From the NCBI GenBank assembly GCA_024138015.1, contig JAMXBB010000006.1, forward strand, positions 71,453,752 through 71,517,751: 64,000 bases of DNA, read 5' to 3'. Position 1 is the first letter of the stretch; each line of letters opens with the position of its first letter. The notes under the pieces are model-generated. The model was not told where the DNA came from and did not search any database. It saw only the letters and a list, made by a program, of their open reading frames with translations. The position numbers and the translations under genes are program-made. Origin of the DNA: Lumnitzera littorea (taxonomy: Eukaryota > Streptophyta > Magnoliopsida > Myrtales > Combretaceae). Positions 1-12,689 of this stretch are shown here, one piece after another.

Positions 1-68
1 GGCAAGAAGTTTATAATCATGACAAAGGAACTGTGCAAAACTAAGTTTTTCATATTTTCTATTGACAG

Positions 69-353
69 GAAAACTGAAAATAGAAAATATAAACAGGGTT
101 TGTATAGGCAAAGTCATTTTCCTATATTATCTCGGAGAAGGGATTTATTACTTATTATATGTCATGTATAAAATAATAATAATAATAATAATATGTACAT
201 CATCATGTTAAATTGAAAATGTTATAATTTATTGAAATCTTATTTATCACTGCTTACTACTGTTCGGTGCAGAGTCATGCTGCATACGAAGCATTGTCTA
301 GGGCAAATCGGAACACAGTCTCATTCGAGAAAGAAAAGCGACAAAGCATCTAG
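69..353 (+). CDS. Probable last two exons of an unrecognised plus-strand gene
   Basis: A pyrimidine-rich acceptor ending ttgacag at 68 is followed by a 29-nt exon (69-97), a GT donor at 98, and a 175-nt AT-rich intron that ends gtgcag at 272. The next exon, 273-353, stays in frame to a TAG stop and encodes 26 residues beginning SHAAYEALSRA and ending KEKRQSI. Joined in this phase, the short exon is open and would supply about nine further residues. The second exon is less AT-rich than its surroundings, as expected for real coding sequence. I do not recognise the protein family and the rest of the gene lies off the left edge. Exon structure is inferred from splice signals and frame alone. It could be a chance ORF between plausible splice sites. 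Confidence 0.4.
172..192. repeat. (AAT)n microsatellite
   Basis: A run of about seven AAT units lies in the putative intron of the left-edge gene. Trinucleotide runs of this kind are common in plant introns and likely length-variable. Confidence 0.85.
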
Positions 354-3120
354 AAAGAGAACCATATAGTCTATATGCTTTTACCTAAACAACAAGAAAT
401 GTCACTGTTATCACACATTTCTGCCAAAAGTTGGCCCCCACAAGCCGCGATTCGCATTCAATTACCCGTTCACTCCTTTAATAGTACTTTTTCAATTTTT
501 CGATTTACGAATTCGGATTTTAGCTGAAAATCCACTTCTAAAAGATATGGAGCTGCTAAGTTACCAAATGCATTGCCATATCGTGTGTTCTAAACGCTTT
601 GAAAAGGTATTTCGAATAGCATACCTAAATCAATATTGACAAACACGAATACAATTTTTTATATTTGTTTCATATATGATTGGTCACTTTATTTAAATAA
701 AGAAGCATTCAGATCCTCAAACTTTATAAGAACGTATATTCTACCCTTTATGTTACCATTTTTTCCCTTAAAAGAAAATAAAATAAATAAATAAATGAAA
801 TGAAAGAAATAAAAAAATAACATTAAGTATAATAAAATAATCAAAAACTAAAGAAAAGGGACTTTTCTCATTTCATTTACTGATTTTACGCAATCTTTTC
901 TAACTTTGGTTAATTTTTATGTCTTTACATTATTATTACCAATATTATAATTGTGATGTTAGAATCTAAAACTACGTTCCTAAAGATTTATGAGTTTTAA
1001 CCATCAATTTCAAAATTAAGAATCCTAAATGTAAACATTTATTTTAAAAAAAAAAATCAAAGTTTTTAACTATTCTAAACGTTTAGAAGAGGATATCTAT
1101 ATAATACACTTAATATCAAATAAATCCAATCCATTTATCAGTAGACAAGTATCAAGTGCATACAACTTTCTTGATACCAAACAATTTTTTTAATCCGAAA
1201 TGTGATTTAACAAGCTAACGACTTGTATATGTTTATTATAGTTCTTTGCTCCGTCAATTAAAATCGATTTGTATTATGTGAATGATGAGAGACAGCCATT
1301 ACATTGTCGTGTGACAAGATGTTAAGAGGATATAATCATAAACATTATGTCTTCGTGTGCGACAATTAAGTCCCTTCAGTAGTGGTCCTAAATAGGACCC
1401 ATTGCATTTAAAAAGTGTAAGATTGCTTGTGGCAAGTGGGTGGGGACTTACTTTCTCATTTAATTTTTTGACACTCTTGGTAACTATGTCTATTTTTATA
1501 TTTTTTATTTTTATTTCAAAATGAATTCGTCACAAGATATATAATAGTAATACGAATTTCGAAATTTATCCTTTCCAAAATCCAATTCTTTTTTTTTTTT
1601 ATAACACAAATCATAGTGGAAATCATAATATGGTATTTTTGTACATGTTTAGATTTTGCACATTTTGGAAATAAAAGAAAAAGTTCCTTTGCAGGTACTT
1701 ACCCGTCTTTTCTCACTCAAAATACCATACTTTTATAGAATGATTGTAGAAGAACCAAAAAGAAGCTGAACCGGACCGACATCTGGCGGGCCAAATCCAA
1801 ATTGACAAGTGATCCGTGCCACATCATTCACCTATTTAATCAGACCAAGTTCTTGTTGGAAGCGGCTATTGATGGATGAAGTGCAATTAGCTCGGGAGTG
1901 GAATTAAAACCCAGCTGCATTTTTACATTTCGATTTGCAGCCGTATTTCAAATCCAGCCGCTTCAAACAGTCATATGGAATAAATTGAACCATCATAGAA
2001 CCATTTGATTCTATTTACATAGCCAGTCGAACCGATCTTTTTTATTTATTTATTTTTTTACCATCCTTATAATGGCATAATTTTGATGAATTCTTTACGT
2101 TTTAAGTTAAATTTATATTAAACATATTCAACTCCTTTTTTTCCCATTGATAAACATGATATGGCGAGTATGAGATGGATTTTTATATTAAACTACCTAA
2201 ATGTCACTTGTCCTAAACCCTTCTCATACCCTATACATCTAATATTTGCCGCTACTGGGAAAATGAGCTAATCTAAATTAATAAAAGTAAACCAAAATTC
2301 GTCTATTTTTCATCGGTTGATTTAATCAATTAAATATATGGATAAAACTATCATTTAAGGGTCCATATTAGCTTATTTTACACAAGACAGTCTAGTTAGT
2401 AATATAAAAAGGGGCTCAAGCTTATTTTAGGGGTGATAAGTACTAACTTTTAAAAAACTTAGAACCTATACACTTTCTAAAATTTTCAAGAGTGGTTTGT
2501 CCAATTCACCCTAATATTAAATTTATTTAATTGAGTGAAGATGGCATGCCTATGTGAAAAAATGACTTAATTGCTTGAATGACTTATTTCCTAACAATAT
2601 CCTAAAACTTTTAATGAAAGATTCCTAAAATTCCATTACGTTCGAGGCATTCAACCTTAACATTTAGAAAGCAATAAGCTTTATCTCCACATCCTTCATT
2701 CATTTATTTTATTACTCACTCCACCCTCTCAATCCACTCTAAACAATTAAACCAATTTCTAGGCTATTTAGAGTAAAGTAGTTCCTCAAAATAGGACTTA
2801 AATTTTGCTATTCTATGCTATTGACCATCCATCCATTCACGTCTTAAACTTTGCAACTTTTGAATTCTATTTTAGCCTTTTCAATTCACTGTAGTTTGGT
2901 TAAGAAAATAACGTGTTTTTGTCACCAAACTACAACCAATTAATGGCTTATCAATGCCCATATTTTTCTTGGTTTCCCTATAAAACATTCAATATACCAA
3001 ATAAACTCTCTTCTTCTTCTTCTAAGTCAGGAGAGCTAGAATCACCTTACAGATTAGCAAGCTCCTACATGATTGTATCAATTTCTTCTATAGTTAGGTA
3101 AAGCACTCTTACTCCAACAT
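354..3120. other. Intergenic stretch, no gene seen
   Basis: This AT-rich sequence holds poly-A/T tracts and short stop-rich frames. A slightly more GC-rich patch at about 1740-2000 has no codon-like pattern that I can support. No protein family, tRNA or LTR terminus was recognised. The first part is presumably the 3' flank of the left-edge gene. The stretch ends exactly where a TGTAGACCC LTR terminus begins. Confidence 0.5.
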
Positions 3121-6100
3121 TGTAGACCCTATAAAAATTTGACGAAGACTTGAAATTGAGCCCAAGTGCCTACAGATATTCCCTATTATCATCAAGCTTA
3201 AAATTGAATCGAAATTGATAAATTCAAACTAGTAATTATAAATGAACTCTAAAACCCTAAAGTGAAGAATTAAAAAACCTTAACCTTAAACCTAAATTTG
3301 CAAAACCCTAAATAAAAAATCTTAGATTTAGCTAAACCTCAATTTAGCTTGGAAACTTTAGATTTCATCAATTTGTATAATTTGATAATTGGGGGATCAA
3401 GGTGAAATACTAAATAATAACTAATTTCACTCAAATTAATTTCATTAAATTAAAACAATTGAATAAGAAAAAAGGTAAAAAAGGGCCTAACCCATCCATG
3501 CATGTAGCGCTAGCCCTTACTCCACTCCCTTGTCTTCATTTGAACTTCATCTAGTTAACTAAGATAAACTATTTACTTTAATTGTAACTAGAGAGTTTAA
3601 CACAACTACCATTTTAGTAAAGCCTAACTACATCTTAACCAAGACAAGTTATCTCCTTTAAATCATGTATCATAAGCTTATTATTATATTAATGAACCAA
3701 AAATGGCAAATTAGGGAGTTGAACAAGTTTCCCTTTTTCCTCTCTTCATGCATTGGATTGCTAACCCTGCAATGCTCTATCTTGTCAACTTTATTTTTTT
3801 AACTCTACAAGCCTAGCGATGTGCATTCTATATCCCATTTGACACTTCACTTTACAAGCAAATAAAACACAAGTCCAAGCCTTCTTACATCCCGTCCTAA
3901 ACGGCATGCTTAGCACTTAGACTCCCTCAATCACATCTCCTTCATTTTCATCTTATTCAACACTTATAACTTCCACTAAGGCCCCAACTGAACCCCCATT
4001 TCTAAAGCCTTGAGACAAGAAGCAAAGAGCTAGTTGAGTAAGCCATCATATCCAAAACCTAAGAGCATCTTGGCAGAGTCAAAAACCAGGGCTAAGGACA
4101 GTGTCACCTAGGAGCCACCCACCACTAAGCGTAGTAAAGTTGCCTTTTACACCAGTCCTCATTCTTTTGTGTTGATTCTTAGTATTCCATATAGTAAGAA
4201 CAAGTAGAGAATGCAAAGTTTGTGTATACTCTTCCCTTTTGTAAGTTTTCGTCTTGTGAAGCACTTGTAAATGTAGGTTTAGTAGGATTTTTACTCGTAA
4301 AGATATAGGAACTTTCAGTATATGTTATAGCTTTGAAGTTGTAATTTGTAATCTTGAAAGATAACTAGGAAAACTCCTTGCTACTTGAAGAACCAAGTTA
4401 GATGTGGCATGTTTAGAACCTCTTTCAAGTTCTTGATATCTTAGATTAAAAGTTCATCTAAATGCCCTACTATCATAAAAGTGTGACCATCTTAAGAAAA
4501 AAATTGAGAAAAACACTGGAAGACAACACCCTAAACCCATGGCCAAGAAGTAAACAAGCTAACCATACCACTTTCTTTACAAAGAAATGATGATGAAAGT
4601 TTTTGACATGTTTAGTTAGGCTAATTACTAGTTAGGACCTTGAATTGTCAAGAAAGTGAGAAATCACTAAACTAGACCTAAAAACATGAATATAAAGCCT
4701 AAAACACTTATTGACCCGTTCTAAAGCCTAACATAAAATCCTTATTGAAATGCATTAAGTTAAGTTTTAGGCCCAAATAAACAAGTTGAGCTTAAGTACT
4801 AGGTCCTAAATAGCTAAAATGGACTAAAAAAAACCACAAAATGGGGCTAAAATTGATAAAACAAGCCCCAAAACATAACATGGATATGAGGTTCACAAAA
4901 ACAAAAAAGTTTAATTAAAATCCTATTAAAAATTTTCTAGGCTCAATAGAATAAAAAGAAAACCTATTTCAAAAACCAACATGAAATAAGCCCAGAAGCC
5001 CTCCAATTAGGCATTTAAGTTAAAAGACTAAAAACCAGGCCAAAGGATAACAACAAACCATAATTTCTTGGGCTCATACATATAACTAAGACGCAACAAG
5101 AGATCAAAACACAACAAAAATTTGAACTTATACAAAGGGAACCCATAATAATGTAAACAAAACAAATAAGGCCCAAATCACTCAAGGTCCAAAACTTCTT
5201 GATGTTGTAGCGAAAAATGCCGATCCCACTTCCCAAAATGGGTCCCCCATACAAAAGTAAACCCAAAATTGATTGAAAATGACTACAAGATCATTAAAAG
5301 TCATTTTCAATCCGACAAAACGGAAAAGTTATATGGTATTGAAGAAACAAGCGAAATGGAGAAGAGTAAGCGAAATAATTATTAAATAAGTAGTATGACC
5401 CTATAGTTAGAAAAAGTTAAATGAGCACCTAAGTAAATAAAATTCTTATTATCTATATTTCTTATTTATCAAGTGATCTTGACTTCGAGTCTGAGCTGCC
5501 ACCGAATTATTACGATTAATAGTAGTAGCCGAGTGAGTATTCTAGATGATTTCATGTTTGGTTGTGCTTGTAATTAATTTCACCAAAATTATTCTATATG
5601 TTAAATGGATTGATGCATAGGGATTGGGATATGCATGTGGTGGATGCATATTAAATGTGAAAATACCGATAATTGTGATAATTAAATCTTGTTTACTTAT
5701 TAGCTATTAATAGGGATTTATGTGTGTTTGTGAAGTTGGTTGGTCACTTAAAACAAATGGACATAATCATATTTGACAATTTAATTACCGATTCATACAA
5801 TACATACAATACCACATTGTTTATACCAATCATTACCTCATGCAGATGATAGGATAGGGCTTATAGAGGTAAGAGCTCTTATAGGGACCATTTTTGAGGG
5901 CACATTACAAATGCATCACAAAGGGTCATATCTTGAGACTTCCACTTAGGGCATCTACATGGATTGCAGGGGTTGCCACATCATTGGGCTTAGGATTTTT
6001 CTCTTAAAATGGATAAAGTATTATTATGTAACATAGAAATTTAAATGTGCATGTAAAAGTATTTTTATGACTAGAAACTTAAACGCTAGAACCTAGTTTT

Positions 6101-6749
6101 GATTTATGTCAATTAATAATCTCTAATCCCAACTATAAAGAGCGTAATTTTGAGTTATATATTGTACCTAGGCCACTACATGTATCTATTTGGTATAATG
6201 TTTAACTCATGCATTCATATGTTTTTTAATTATATTATTACTAGAAGGCATGGTTGGAGGGGCACATCTATAAGTACATTGTAAGCTTACACTCCTATAG
6301 ATTTCTATTGATAAAGGCAACATACTTACAGTCTTGAGTTAAGGCATTTCTGATGTTAGTTAGGGGATTATGGGTGACTTAGTACAAAGGAGAGAGCTAA
6401 AAAATATTCAGATTTATCTTTGGACTCTCTAGATTTTTCTTATGGATATTTTCATGTTATATTGATATTTAGTAGTTAGTAGGACTATCTTGATATTTGG
6501 AGACTTATTTCATATTTTGGGGATTGTCATCCTAATTTAACTATTGGCACTTATGAGGTTTAGTCGAAATACCTAGTAACTATAATTACTATGATATTGT
6601 TTGAATATCTAGGCAACTCGAAAGTAATAAGAAATGGCAATAGCCTTATGCATTGTATCAAAAGGTGTTGATTAACAAGGGAGTTAATCTTAGATCTTCG
6701 TGCAATGTACGTCTATCTAATATGATTGGGGTACTTAGTGGGTTTATTA
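3121..6749 (+). repeat. 3.6 kb LTR (family L1, copy C), plus orientation
   Basis: The element starts with TGTAGACCC and runs to just before gatttaag, which precedes a tRNA-iMet-type primer binding site at 6758. Interior blocks resemble two other copies in the window: one in reverse orientation at 20841-24480 and one forward at 24480-27074. Shared landmarks include a block on the theme gactayaagatcatta with its flanks (near 5280 here, 26705 in the forward copy, and in reverse near 22360), plus the stretch just before the binding site. A length of about 3.63 kb and a 3' edge followed by a binding site identify it as a 5' LTR. The left end is clear. The right end is diverged, so it is good to a few bases only. 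Confidence 0.65.
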
Positions 6750-6757
6750 GATTTAAG

Positions 6758-6769
6758 TGGTGTTAGAGC
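6758..6769 (+). promoter_or_regulatory. Primer binding site (tRNA-iMet type) of copy C
   Basis: The sequence tggtgttagagc matches the common plant retroelement primer site TGGTATCAGAGC at 10 of 12 positions. It lies eight bases past the LTR end, with the same gatttaag spacer as at the reverse copy at 20821-20832. It marks the start of minus-strand DNA synthesis in this element. Confidence 0.6.
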
Positions 6770-8740
6770 ATTTTCTAAAATAAAATAAGTAAAACTTAAC
6801 CCTAAACACTAAAACAGCTTATCTAGTGAGCTTAAGAGTAGTAGAATCGGGATAGGTGCTTAATAATTTAACCTTGTAATGTAAACCCTTAATTAGAATA
6901 ACACTAAAACAAGTAAGTCTCATGTTGATCTAGCTTAGTGGAGCAGGAATGTATTGTAGTTAAGTCTTACTTTGGATGCATGAAGGCAAGACCCTTGTCA
7001 AGTTTTAGCAACAACTACAGATCTTATGCAAGTACATGGCATTGGTAGGGATGTCTTGTACCATATAGGATGTATGGATCAACTAAAGGGCCAAGTTAGA
7101 CCTCTACTTAAAGAGGAGATATTGGGAGATCATGATCTTCACCATTAGACCAATCCTTTCTAATGTAGAATTGTTATATATGATGGAGAGAGAGGAAGGC
7201 ACTAGGATAGTTGTTGAGGTGGTCTTCCTTGTATAGGATGCTCCACAAGTGGATGCTCTCACCTTCATACACTAGAGAGGGGTTAGGAATGGAATTGCAC
7301 TTGCTTGTAATAGGCGAGTAGATCATCTAAGGATAATGGAGTAGGACTAATTGCTTAGTATCTACCCTCTACTAGCGAAGCAATAGTTGAGCCTGGAGTT
7401 GGTGTAAAGTAAGACATAATTAACATCCTTCCCGATGCCTTGGTTAAGGAGGAAGTTGAGGAGCTAACAATACTACCTCCACTAGCCAATGAGTTGGAGA
7501 AAGTCAAGGTGGACTTTAGACTTCCACCCATGGTCCTAGTAAGAGGAGACCTTGCTATAAAACTTATTATCCACCTTAACCTCTTAGATTATTAGTTGCT
7601 TAGAGAGTGGTACCAATAGGCCTCTAGTATGGATTCTTCCTCCAACTCCAATGTTAGGTCTTTTACTACTACACCTATGATGAGACACAGACTTCTTGGT
7701 TAGATAAAAGATGACAAAGTAGTACCTTCTTCCCATCCTTTCTAAATATTGATTCTTAATTTGCAAATTGCTATACTCTAGCGTAGGAAAATGGTTTGAC
7801 CTTCAAGGTATTCACTTAAGAGAACCCGATACAAAGTTTTAGTTTATAATGATGAAGTGCACTAAAGAAAGATTGAGTTAATTGAATGACGTATGCTACG
7901 AAATTAAGATGTATTACTTGGTAACTATGCTTAGTATCATGCTAGCTTAGTTCTTGGTACATTTATGGCATGACACAAAAACGACCTACAAGTCAAGTTT
8001 TCTAAAATAAGATATTACTATGCTAGGCTAAGCTGGGCTTCATTCAGCATAAAAAACTGCATCAATAAATCTTCTGACTGTCATATGATCAGTTAAGCTA
8101 AGATTTTAGCTACTTATTATAACCTTAGGCTTAAATTATTCAAAGATCCCTTAGCAACTTTTAGTTACCCTTGGTTGGGTTAAGATATCGGTACTAATGC
8201 ATTTGTTCATGTGCATAAGTATGGCATGGAATTCTTGCATCAAATCCTTAACTAGGAAATGTTAATATATGCTTGTAACATCTATCCTTTTGCTTGGATT
8301 ATTATCTATTGGATTGGCTCATGTTTTATGTGTTATTATCCCCTCTTACTCAATCCATAGCGAACTAAGTAGATATGTGTTGTATCAGTAGGTCAAGGTG
8401 AAGCATAAGAGGGGTGTCGCCAACATTGGGGAAGGAAGACTTTTTGAGAGCACTAGGTTGGAGTCGATTATTTACAAAGGATCTTTTATTAATCAAGGAA
8501 ATGTCTATGTAAATATATTGTACATAGAAAGAAGGACTTAGATAAAATAAATGAATTTGATGAGGTTTGGACCTCTATTTTAAAAAAGAAAAATTTCAGG
8601 GGGTAAAGCTAAACTCCAAATATGATACTTTGTTATAGTGTAACTTCTTATGTACAAATAGCATTGTTCTTTATTCTATAAACAAGTTAGTTACAAGTAT
8701 TACATTCAAGGCCAAGCCAGGATGTGACATTGTCTCAACT
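6770..8740 (+). other. Retroelement internal region, coding content not recognised
   Basis: Following the primer site, this interval should hold the leader and gag of copy C. All frames are broken by stops, and I could not match any stretch to Gag, protease, reverse transcriptase or integrase motifs. A purine-rich run near 8598 (cagggggtaaag) could be a polypurine tract. It is probably heavily decayed or non-autonomous internal sequence. Confidence 0.4.
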
Positions 8741-8747
8741 TTATCAG

Positions 8748-8990
8748 TATAAATAGGGATACCCATGCAATGGTAAGGCACCTACACTTATATACTCAGA
8801 TTTTGTAATACTCTTGATATATTGCTCTCTATTTCTCTCATTTTTTTCCTCCTGCGAATATACTCCAACTTAAGTATTGGAGTGACCATACTAAACAACA
8901 CCTCGATGCCCCTCACTATGCTTTCATTAGTAGGCCCAACTCAAAATACATAAAGACTTGACAACGTCAACTCTCTACAGACAAAATCCT
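8748..8990 (+). repeat. Fragment of another LTR with TATA box
   Basis: A TATA box (tataaataggga at 8748) is followed by an R/U5-like stretch with the pattern acttaagtattggagtg, then cccctcac. This resembles the 3' part of LTRs in some plant gypsy elements, where a CTTGAGCGTCGGAGTG-type motif is recurrent. Neither end could be fixed, and it adjoins the copia integrase remnant. The family assignment is a guess from motif resemblance. Confidence 0.3.
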
Positions 8991-9034
8991 ATAGATGATA
9001 AGAACTTTGATAATTTTTCAAGCAATAGTGAAAC

Positions 9035-9527
9035 TTGTGTATCTACTTAAAACAATGATAGCTATAACATAGAAAATTAAGATATGATAGTATGGAAATC
9101 ATTTCAAACCTAGTTAAAATAACCTTATGAAAGGCTTATAGAAGGTGATTTTCGATAAAGACAAGGTTTACTAAGCATATCAACTAGGAAAGTAAATAGA
9201 GTCATCATTCCAAAGGATATTATTTGAACTTTTAGGCCACTCTAACTAATTCATATTGATTTATTTAGTCCAACCCAAACCTTAAGTTTGGGAGAGAAGA
9301 AATATACCTTAGTTATTGTTGATAATTTCACTCGATACACATAGACCTTCTTCCTTACAAAAACGAAACTAATCATGTAATCTTTAAATATTACAACAAA
9401 GTCCAAAATGAAAACAGTCTTACGACTATCTCTATAAAAAGAGATCATGAGAAAGAGTTCAAAATTTTCAAAAGGGAAGATTTTTACATACGAGGATTTA
9501 TTCATGTTGTATTTAATGATGCATTGT
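9035..9527 (+). pseudogene. Ty1/copia pol remnant: pre-integrase and integrase core
   Basis: Three-frame reading gives a decayed integrase. There is a zinc-finger-like stretch around 9165 (DKDKVY, then AYQLGK, with the usual cysteines lost). The catalytic core follows from about 9240: HIDLF, PTQTLSLG, KYTLVIVDNFTRYTW, then near 9440 SIRSDHEKEF, corresponding to the SDxGxEF segment that holds the second catalytic aspartate. HxDLFGP, VDDFTRYTW and SDHGxEF are copia integrase hallmarks. Stops and frameshifts show it is dead. It is cut at 9527 by the LTR of a gypsy element, and the rest of the integrase was not found. The same element's reverse transcriptase resumes near 27075, judged by gene order and orientation. 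Confidence 0.75.
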
Positions 9528-12500
9528 TATCACATCTCGGCTTAACACGGAATGCACCATCATACAAGAATACTAGTTAGAAACTTAACTCAACATGCTC
9601 ATTCATCAAAAGACAACTTTATTTATGTGATAATGGGGTTGTTACATCAAAGTTCGTGAACAATTCTTTTCTTTTGTCATCTTCAAAATAGTAGGATTTT
9701 TAACTTAGTACAGGTTCCATCCAAAAGTCACTGACTCTGGCTTACACTCTTAGTATATATCCTCCCTAGTGTTAGGCCCTCCATAATGCTGTTAACTTGA
9801 GTATAAAATATTTTATCCCCTTATCTACTAAAGTTGAGTAAGAATGGATAATAAACAATACAATATAAGTAATATTGCAACTGAAACATTTCAATCATAA
9901 TCAGTAGGTTCAGCTCCACATATACATTAGCCCAACCAAGCATTTATTACTAGCATTATAGCATGCTATGCTCATATACGTAGTATGTATCGGTATCGAT
10001 ATTTTATACCCTCCAATATCCTCATCTGATAAGTCGACATAGTCGAGCATCTAGATACAACATCTAGGAACATGAGGCAACAAGGAGCTACTTGGGAGTA
10101 GAACTCCCAACTAAATTAGACTACATACTGTAGTCTACCAAAACAAAAAGGCAATAAAGAGCTACTTAGGAGTAAGACCCCCAACTTTGTTTTACAAAAT
10201 TAAACTACATACTATAGTTACCAAATCAAACTATCAAATAATCAAGAAATTTAGGCAATGCAAATCTATATGCTTCTAAAAATCATGTTCATAAAGCTAT
10301 GATTTTTCTTGATCACTTGGAAGCCTTATTATGAAAAATCTAACCCATAAGTCCCTTTTATGCCATGCCATGCCATGCAATAACCACTCAAATATATCAT
10401 TCCATACAATCAGTCTTTAAATTTTGTTCAACCTAATTATCTTATTCTAGTTTTCAAACTCTCCTTAGCAGAAATCTAGTATCTCACTTAGGGTACACTT
10501 AGGTGAACACCTAAAAGATTAGATTAGCAATCACTTAACTTTCCTGGTTAGTACAATTATTTGTAAACACCACATCAATACCCATCATAGCAACATAACA
10601 GTTTAACTAAAATATAGCTACTATCATTCAAAATCACCACATCAACATCTACTATAATAGCATATCAATTCACCTAAGATATAGCCATGTCCAATTAATA
10701 CAACACTAAATAGCATATAGTGTTATGCATAGCAATATATCTACTCCAAGCATAGGTTAGATCCACTTACTTGAGCTTATTAGTAGCGTAAAACCCTAAA
10801 CTTTTCAACGTGGTCCTTCCTTACTTATCACACCAATGAAAATATGAACATAATCTTCAATTCAACTACGAATCAAACCTAAACTCTCATAAGCTTTCAT
10901 TACTGCATTTTTAAACTTTGTTTGACCATATCTTACTTGTTCCTCATCCGATTTTAGTAAACTTCAGATCATCATAATCCTTATTTCGAGTATTATTAAT
11001 ATATCTTAAGAAACAAGATTAATCAATATGGCTACAAGCTTAAAAATACCCTTTCTCACTACCGACTCGATCATACATTACTATAACTCCGTAATTAACT
11101 CGAATAAACTTTAGTCTTAAACTAAAACTCTAAAAATTATACTTTCCAAACTTGAACAACATCTATTTTATAGCTAAAATATTGATCTTGCACAGTCTTG
11201 TCAATTATCATAATAGTATTATATACTTTTTACATGTTAGGTTAATAGATAAGCTTATATTAGGAAAATACATAATAAATAGTGTATAAGTCTGATTAAG
11301 TCCACAAAAAATCCTATAGATTCACAAAAGTATATAGTTTAATTATCGATTATGAATTACACTAAACTTCCAAATATTTATTTTTACGAAAATAGCAGTT
11401 TTAGCTCAAAATTACGGAAGTTTAGGGAAAATAAACAAATTTATGTGTGAGATAAAAATTAAGTGATCCAAATATTATCATAAACTTCTTGAAGTCAAAA
11501 TACATAGGGCTCATACATTGTCTTTGTCATAAACTAATAAATCCAACAAAACAGCAAAATTATTAGTTTTATCTAAAATAATTGTAATAAATAGTAAACT
11601 TATTTATTTTCAAAAATTCTTATCACTAAAATTAAATAAATATATTAATTTTATCATCTACAAAAATTGAGCTTGAAACAACATTATCTAATATTTATAA
11701 AAATTAATTCAATTTTCAATTTTTGCCTAAGAAGGGCATTTTCTTAAGGACCCTAAATTTCAAATAATTATTTAACTAAAATAAAATTACTAAATTAATC
11801 TATACATAAAATAACCCTACAAAACCAAATTTCATAATTAAATAAGACATTTTGATATTTTTAGAAAGTTTTGGCCAAAAAATTGGTTCACCTAAACTTA
11901 CTGCCTCTGACCATCCAACCTCGTTAGAAAAGCTTGCCATGCCACCCTGTCTTTAATCCAAAAAGGCCACCACAATAGGGCATCAATAACCTATTAAACG
12001 AACCAAAACTAGAACCGTACTCTATTTTTGTATTGTTTTTCTTTTTTTTTTTATCTTTTTCTAAATTTTTCCTATTTGAATTGGTTCACTAAAAGGTCTA
12101 ATATTTGATGTTGAGGGCCTATTTATAATTTTGAAGTTCGTTGGGTTGATAAGTCATAGCCATGTGTCAATTCCCTAACTTATGTATCATTTTTTGGTTA
12201 ATTCAACATGTTAGGTGCCAATTTCCTATATTTTGGCTTTTGACTCATCATTTTTAATTAATCCTATATTGCCCCATCATTTGATGACTCATCCATTCAT
12301 TTTTTTTTATTAATTTTCCATTATTTTATACTAATTTACCTTACTTTTTTCTAATTTATTATTATATAGGTATTTAATACATATAATTCATATCACATAT
12401 AAATACATTTGTATTATGTATAATTCACTTGATTTATTATTTTTATAAATTAAATAACTTATCTCTAATATCCCGCTATATCTAAAAGCTTGAATTTCAC

Positions 12501-12689
12501 ATTTTTGATAATTTATCAACTTTATTGATATATTGATGTTTTTATCAAATTAATCCTTTTATATAGCTTATTTTAAGAAATTAACTTTATTAGGATACTT
12601 CATCTAACTTTTCAAACTTTACTGTAAAGTTTGAACTAAAACGAATAGCTTAAAGTTATCATATTAGCTCGAAAATTTGGGGTATTACA
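9528..12689 (-). repeat. 3' LTR of the 9.5-20.7 kb gypsy element (family L2)
   Basis: The minus strand begins TGTAATACCCC (12689) and ends GATGTGATA (9528, CA changed to TA). It is 3162 bp and closely matches 18438-20682 and, in reverse orientation, the solo LTR at 35061-38360. Inside near 10060-10210 is an imperfect tandem unit around a gactacatactgtagtc-type core. A short ATGCC triplet repeat lies at about 10360. A purine-rich stretch on the minus strand just before it (gagggttaaga) fits a polypurine tract. Confidence 0.8.
12118..12127 (-). promoter_or_regulatory. LTR TATA box
   Basis: TATAAATAGG on the minus strand lies about 570 bases into the LTR. The same sequence occurs at the equivalent position of the related solo LTR (35600-35609). 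This is the expected core promoter of the retroelement transcript. Confidence 0.55.

Noticed and set aside
6770..8740. Gag gene of the L1 element
   Set aside because: All frames are broken and no capsid or zinc-knuckle signature could be read; left as unrecognised interior.
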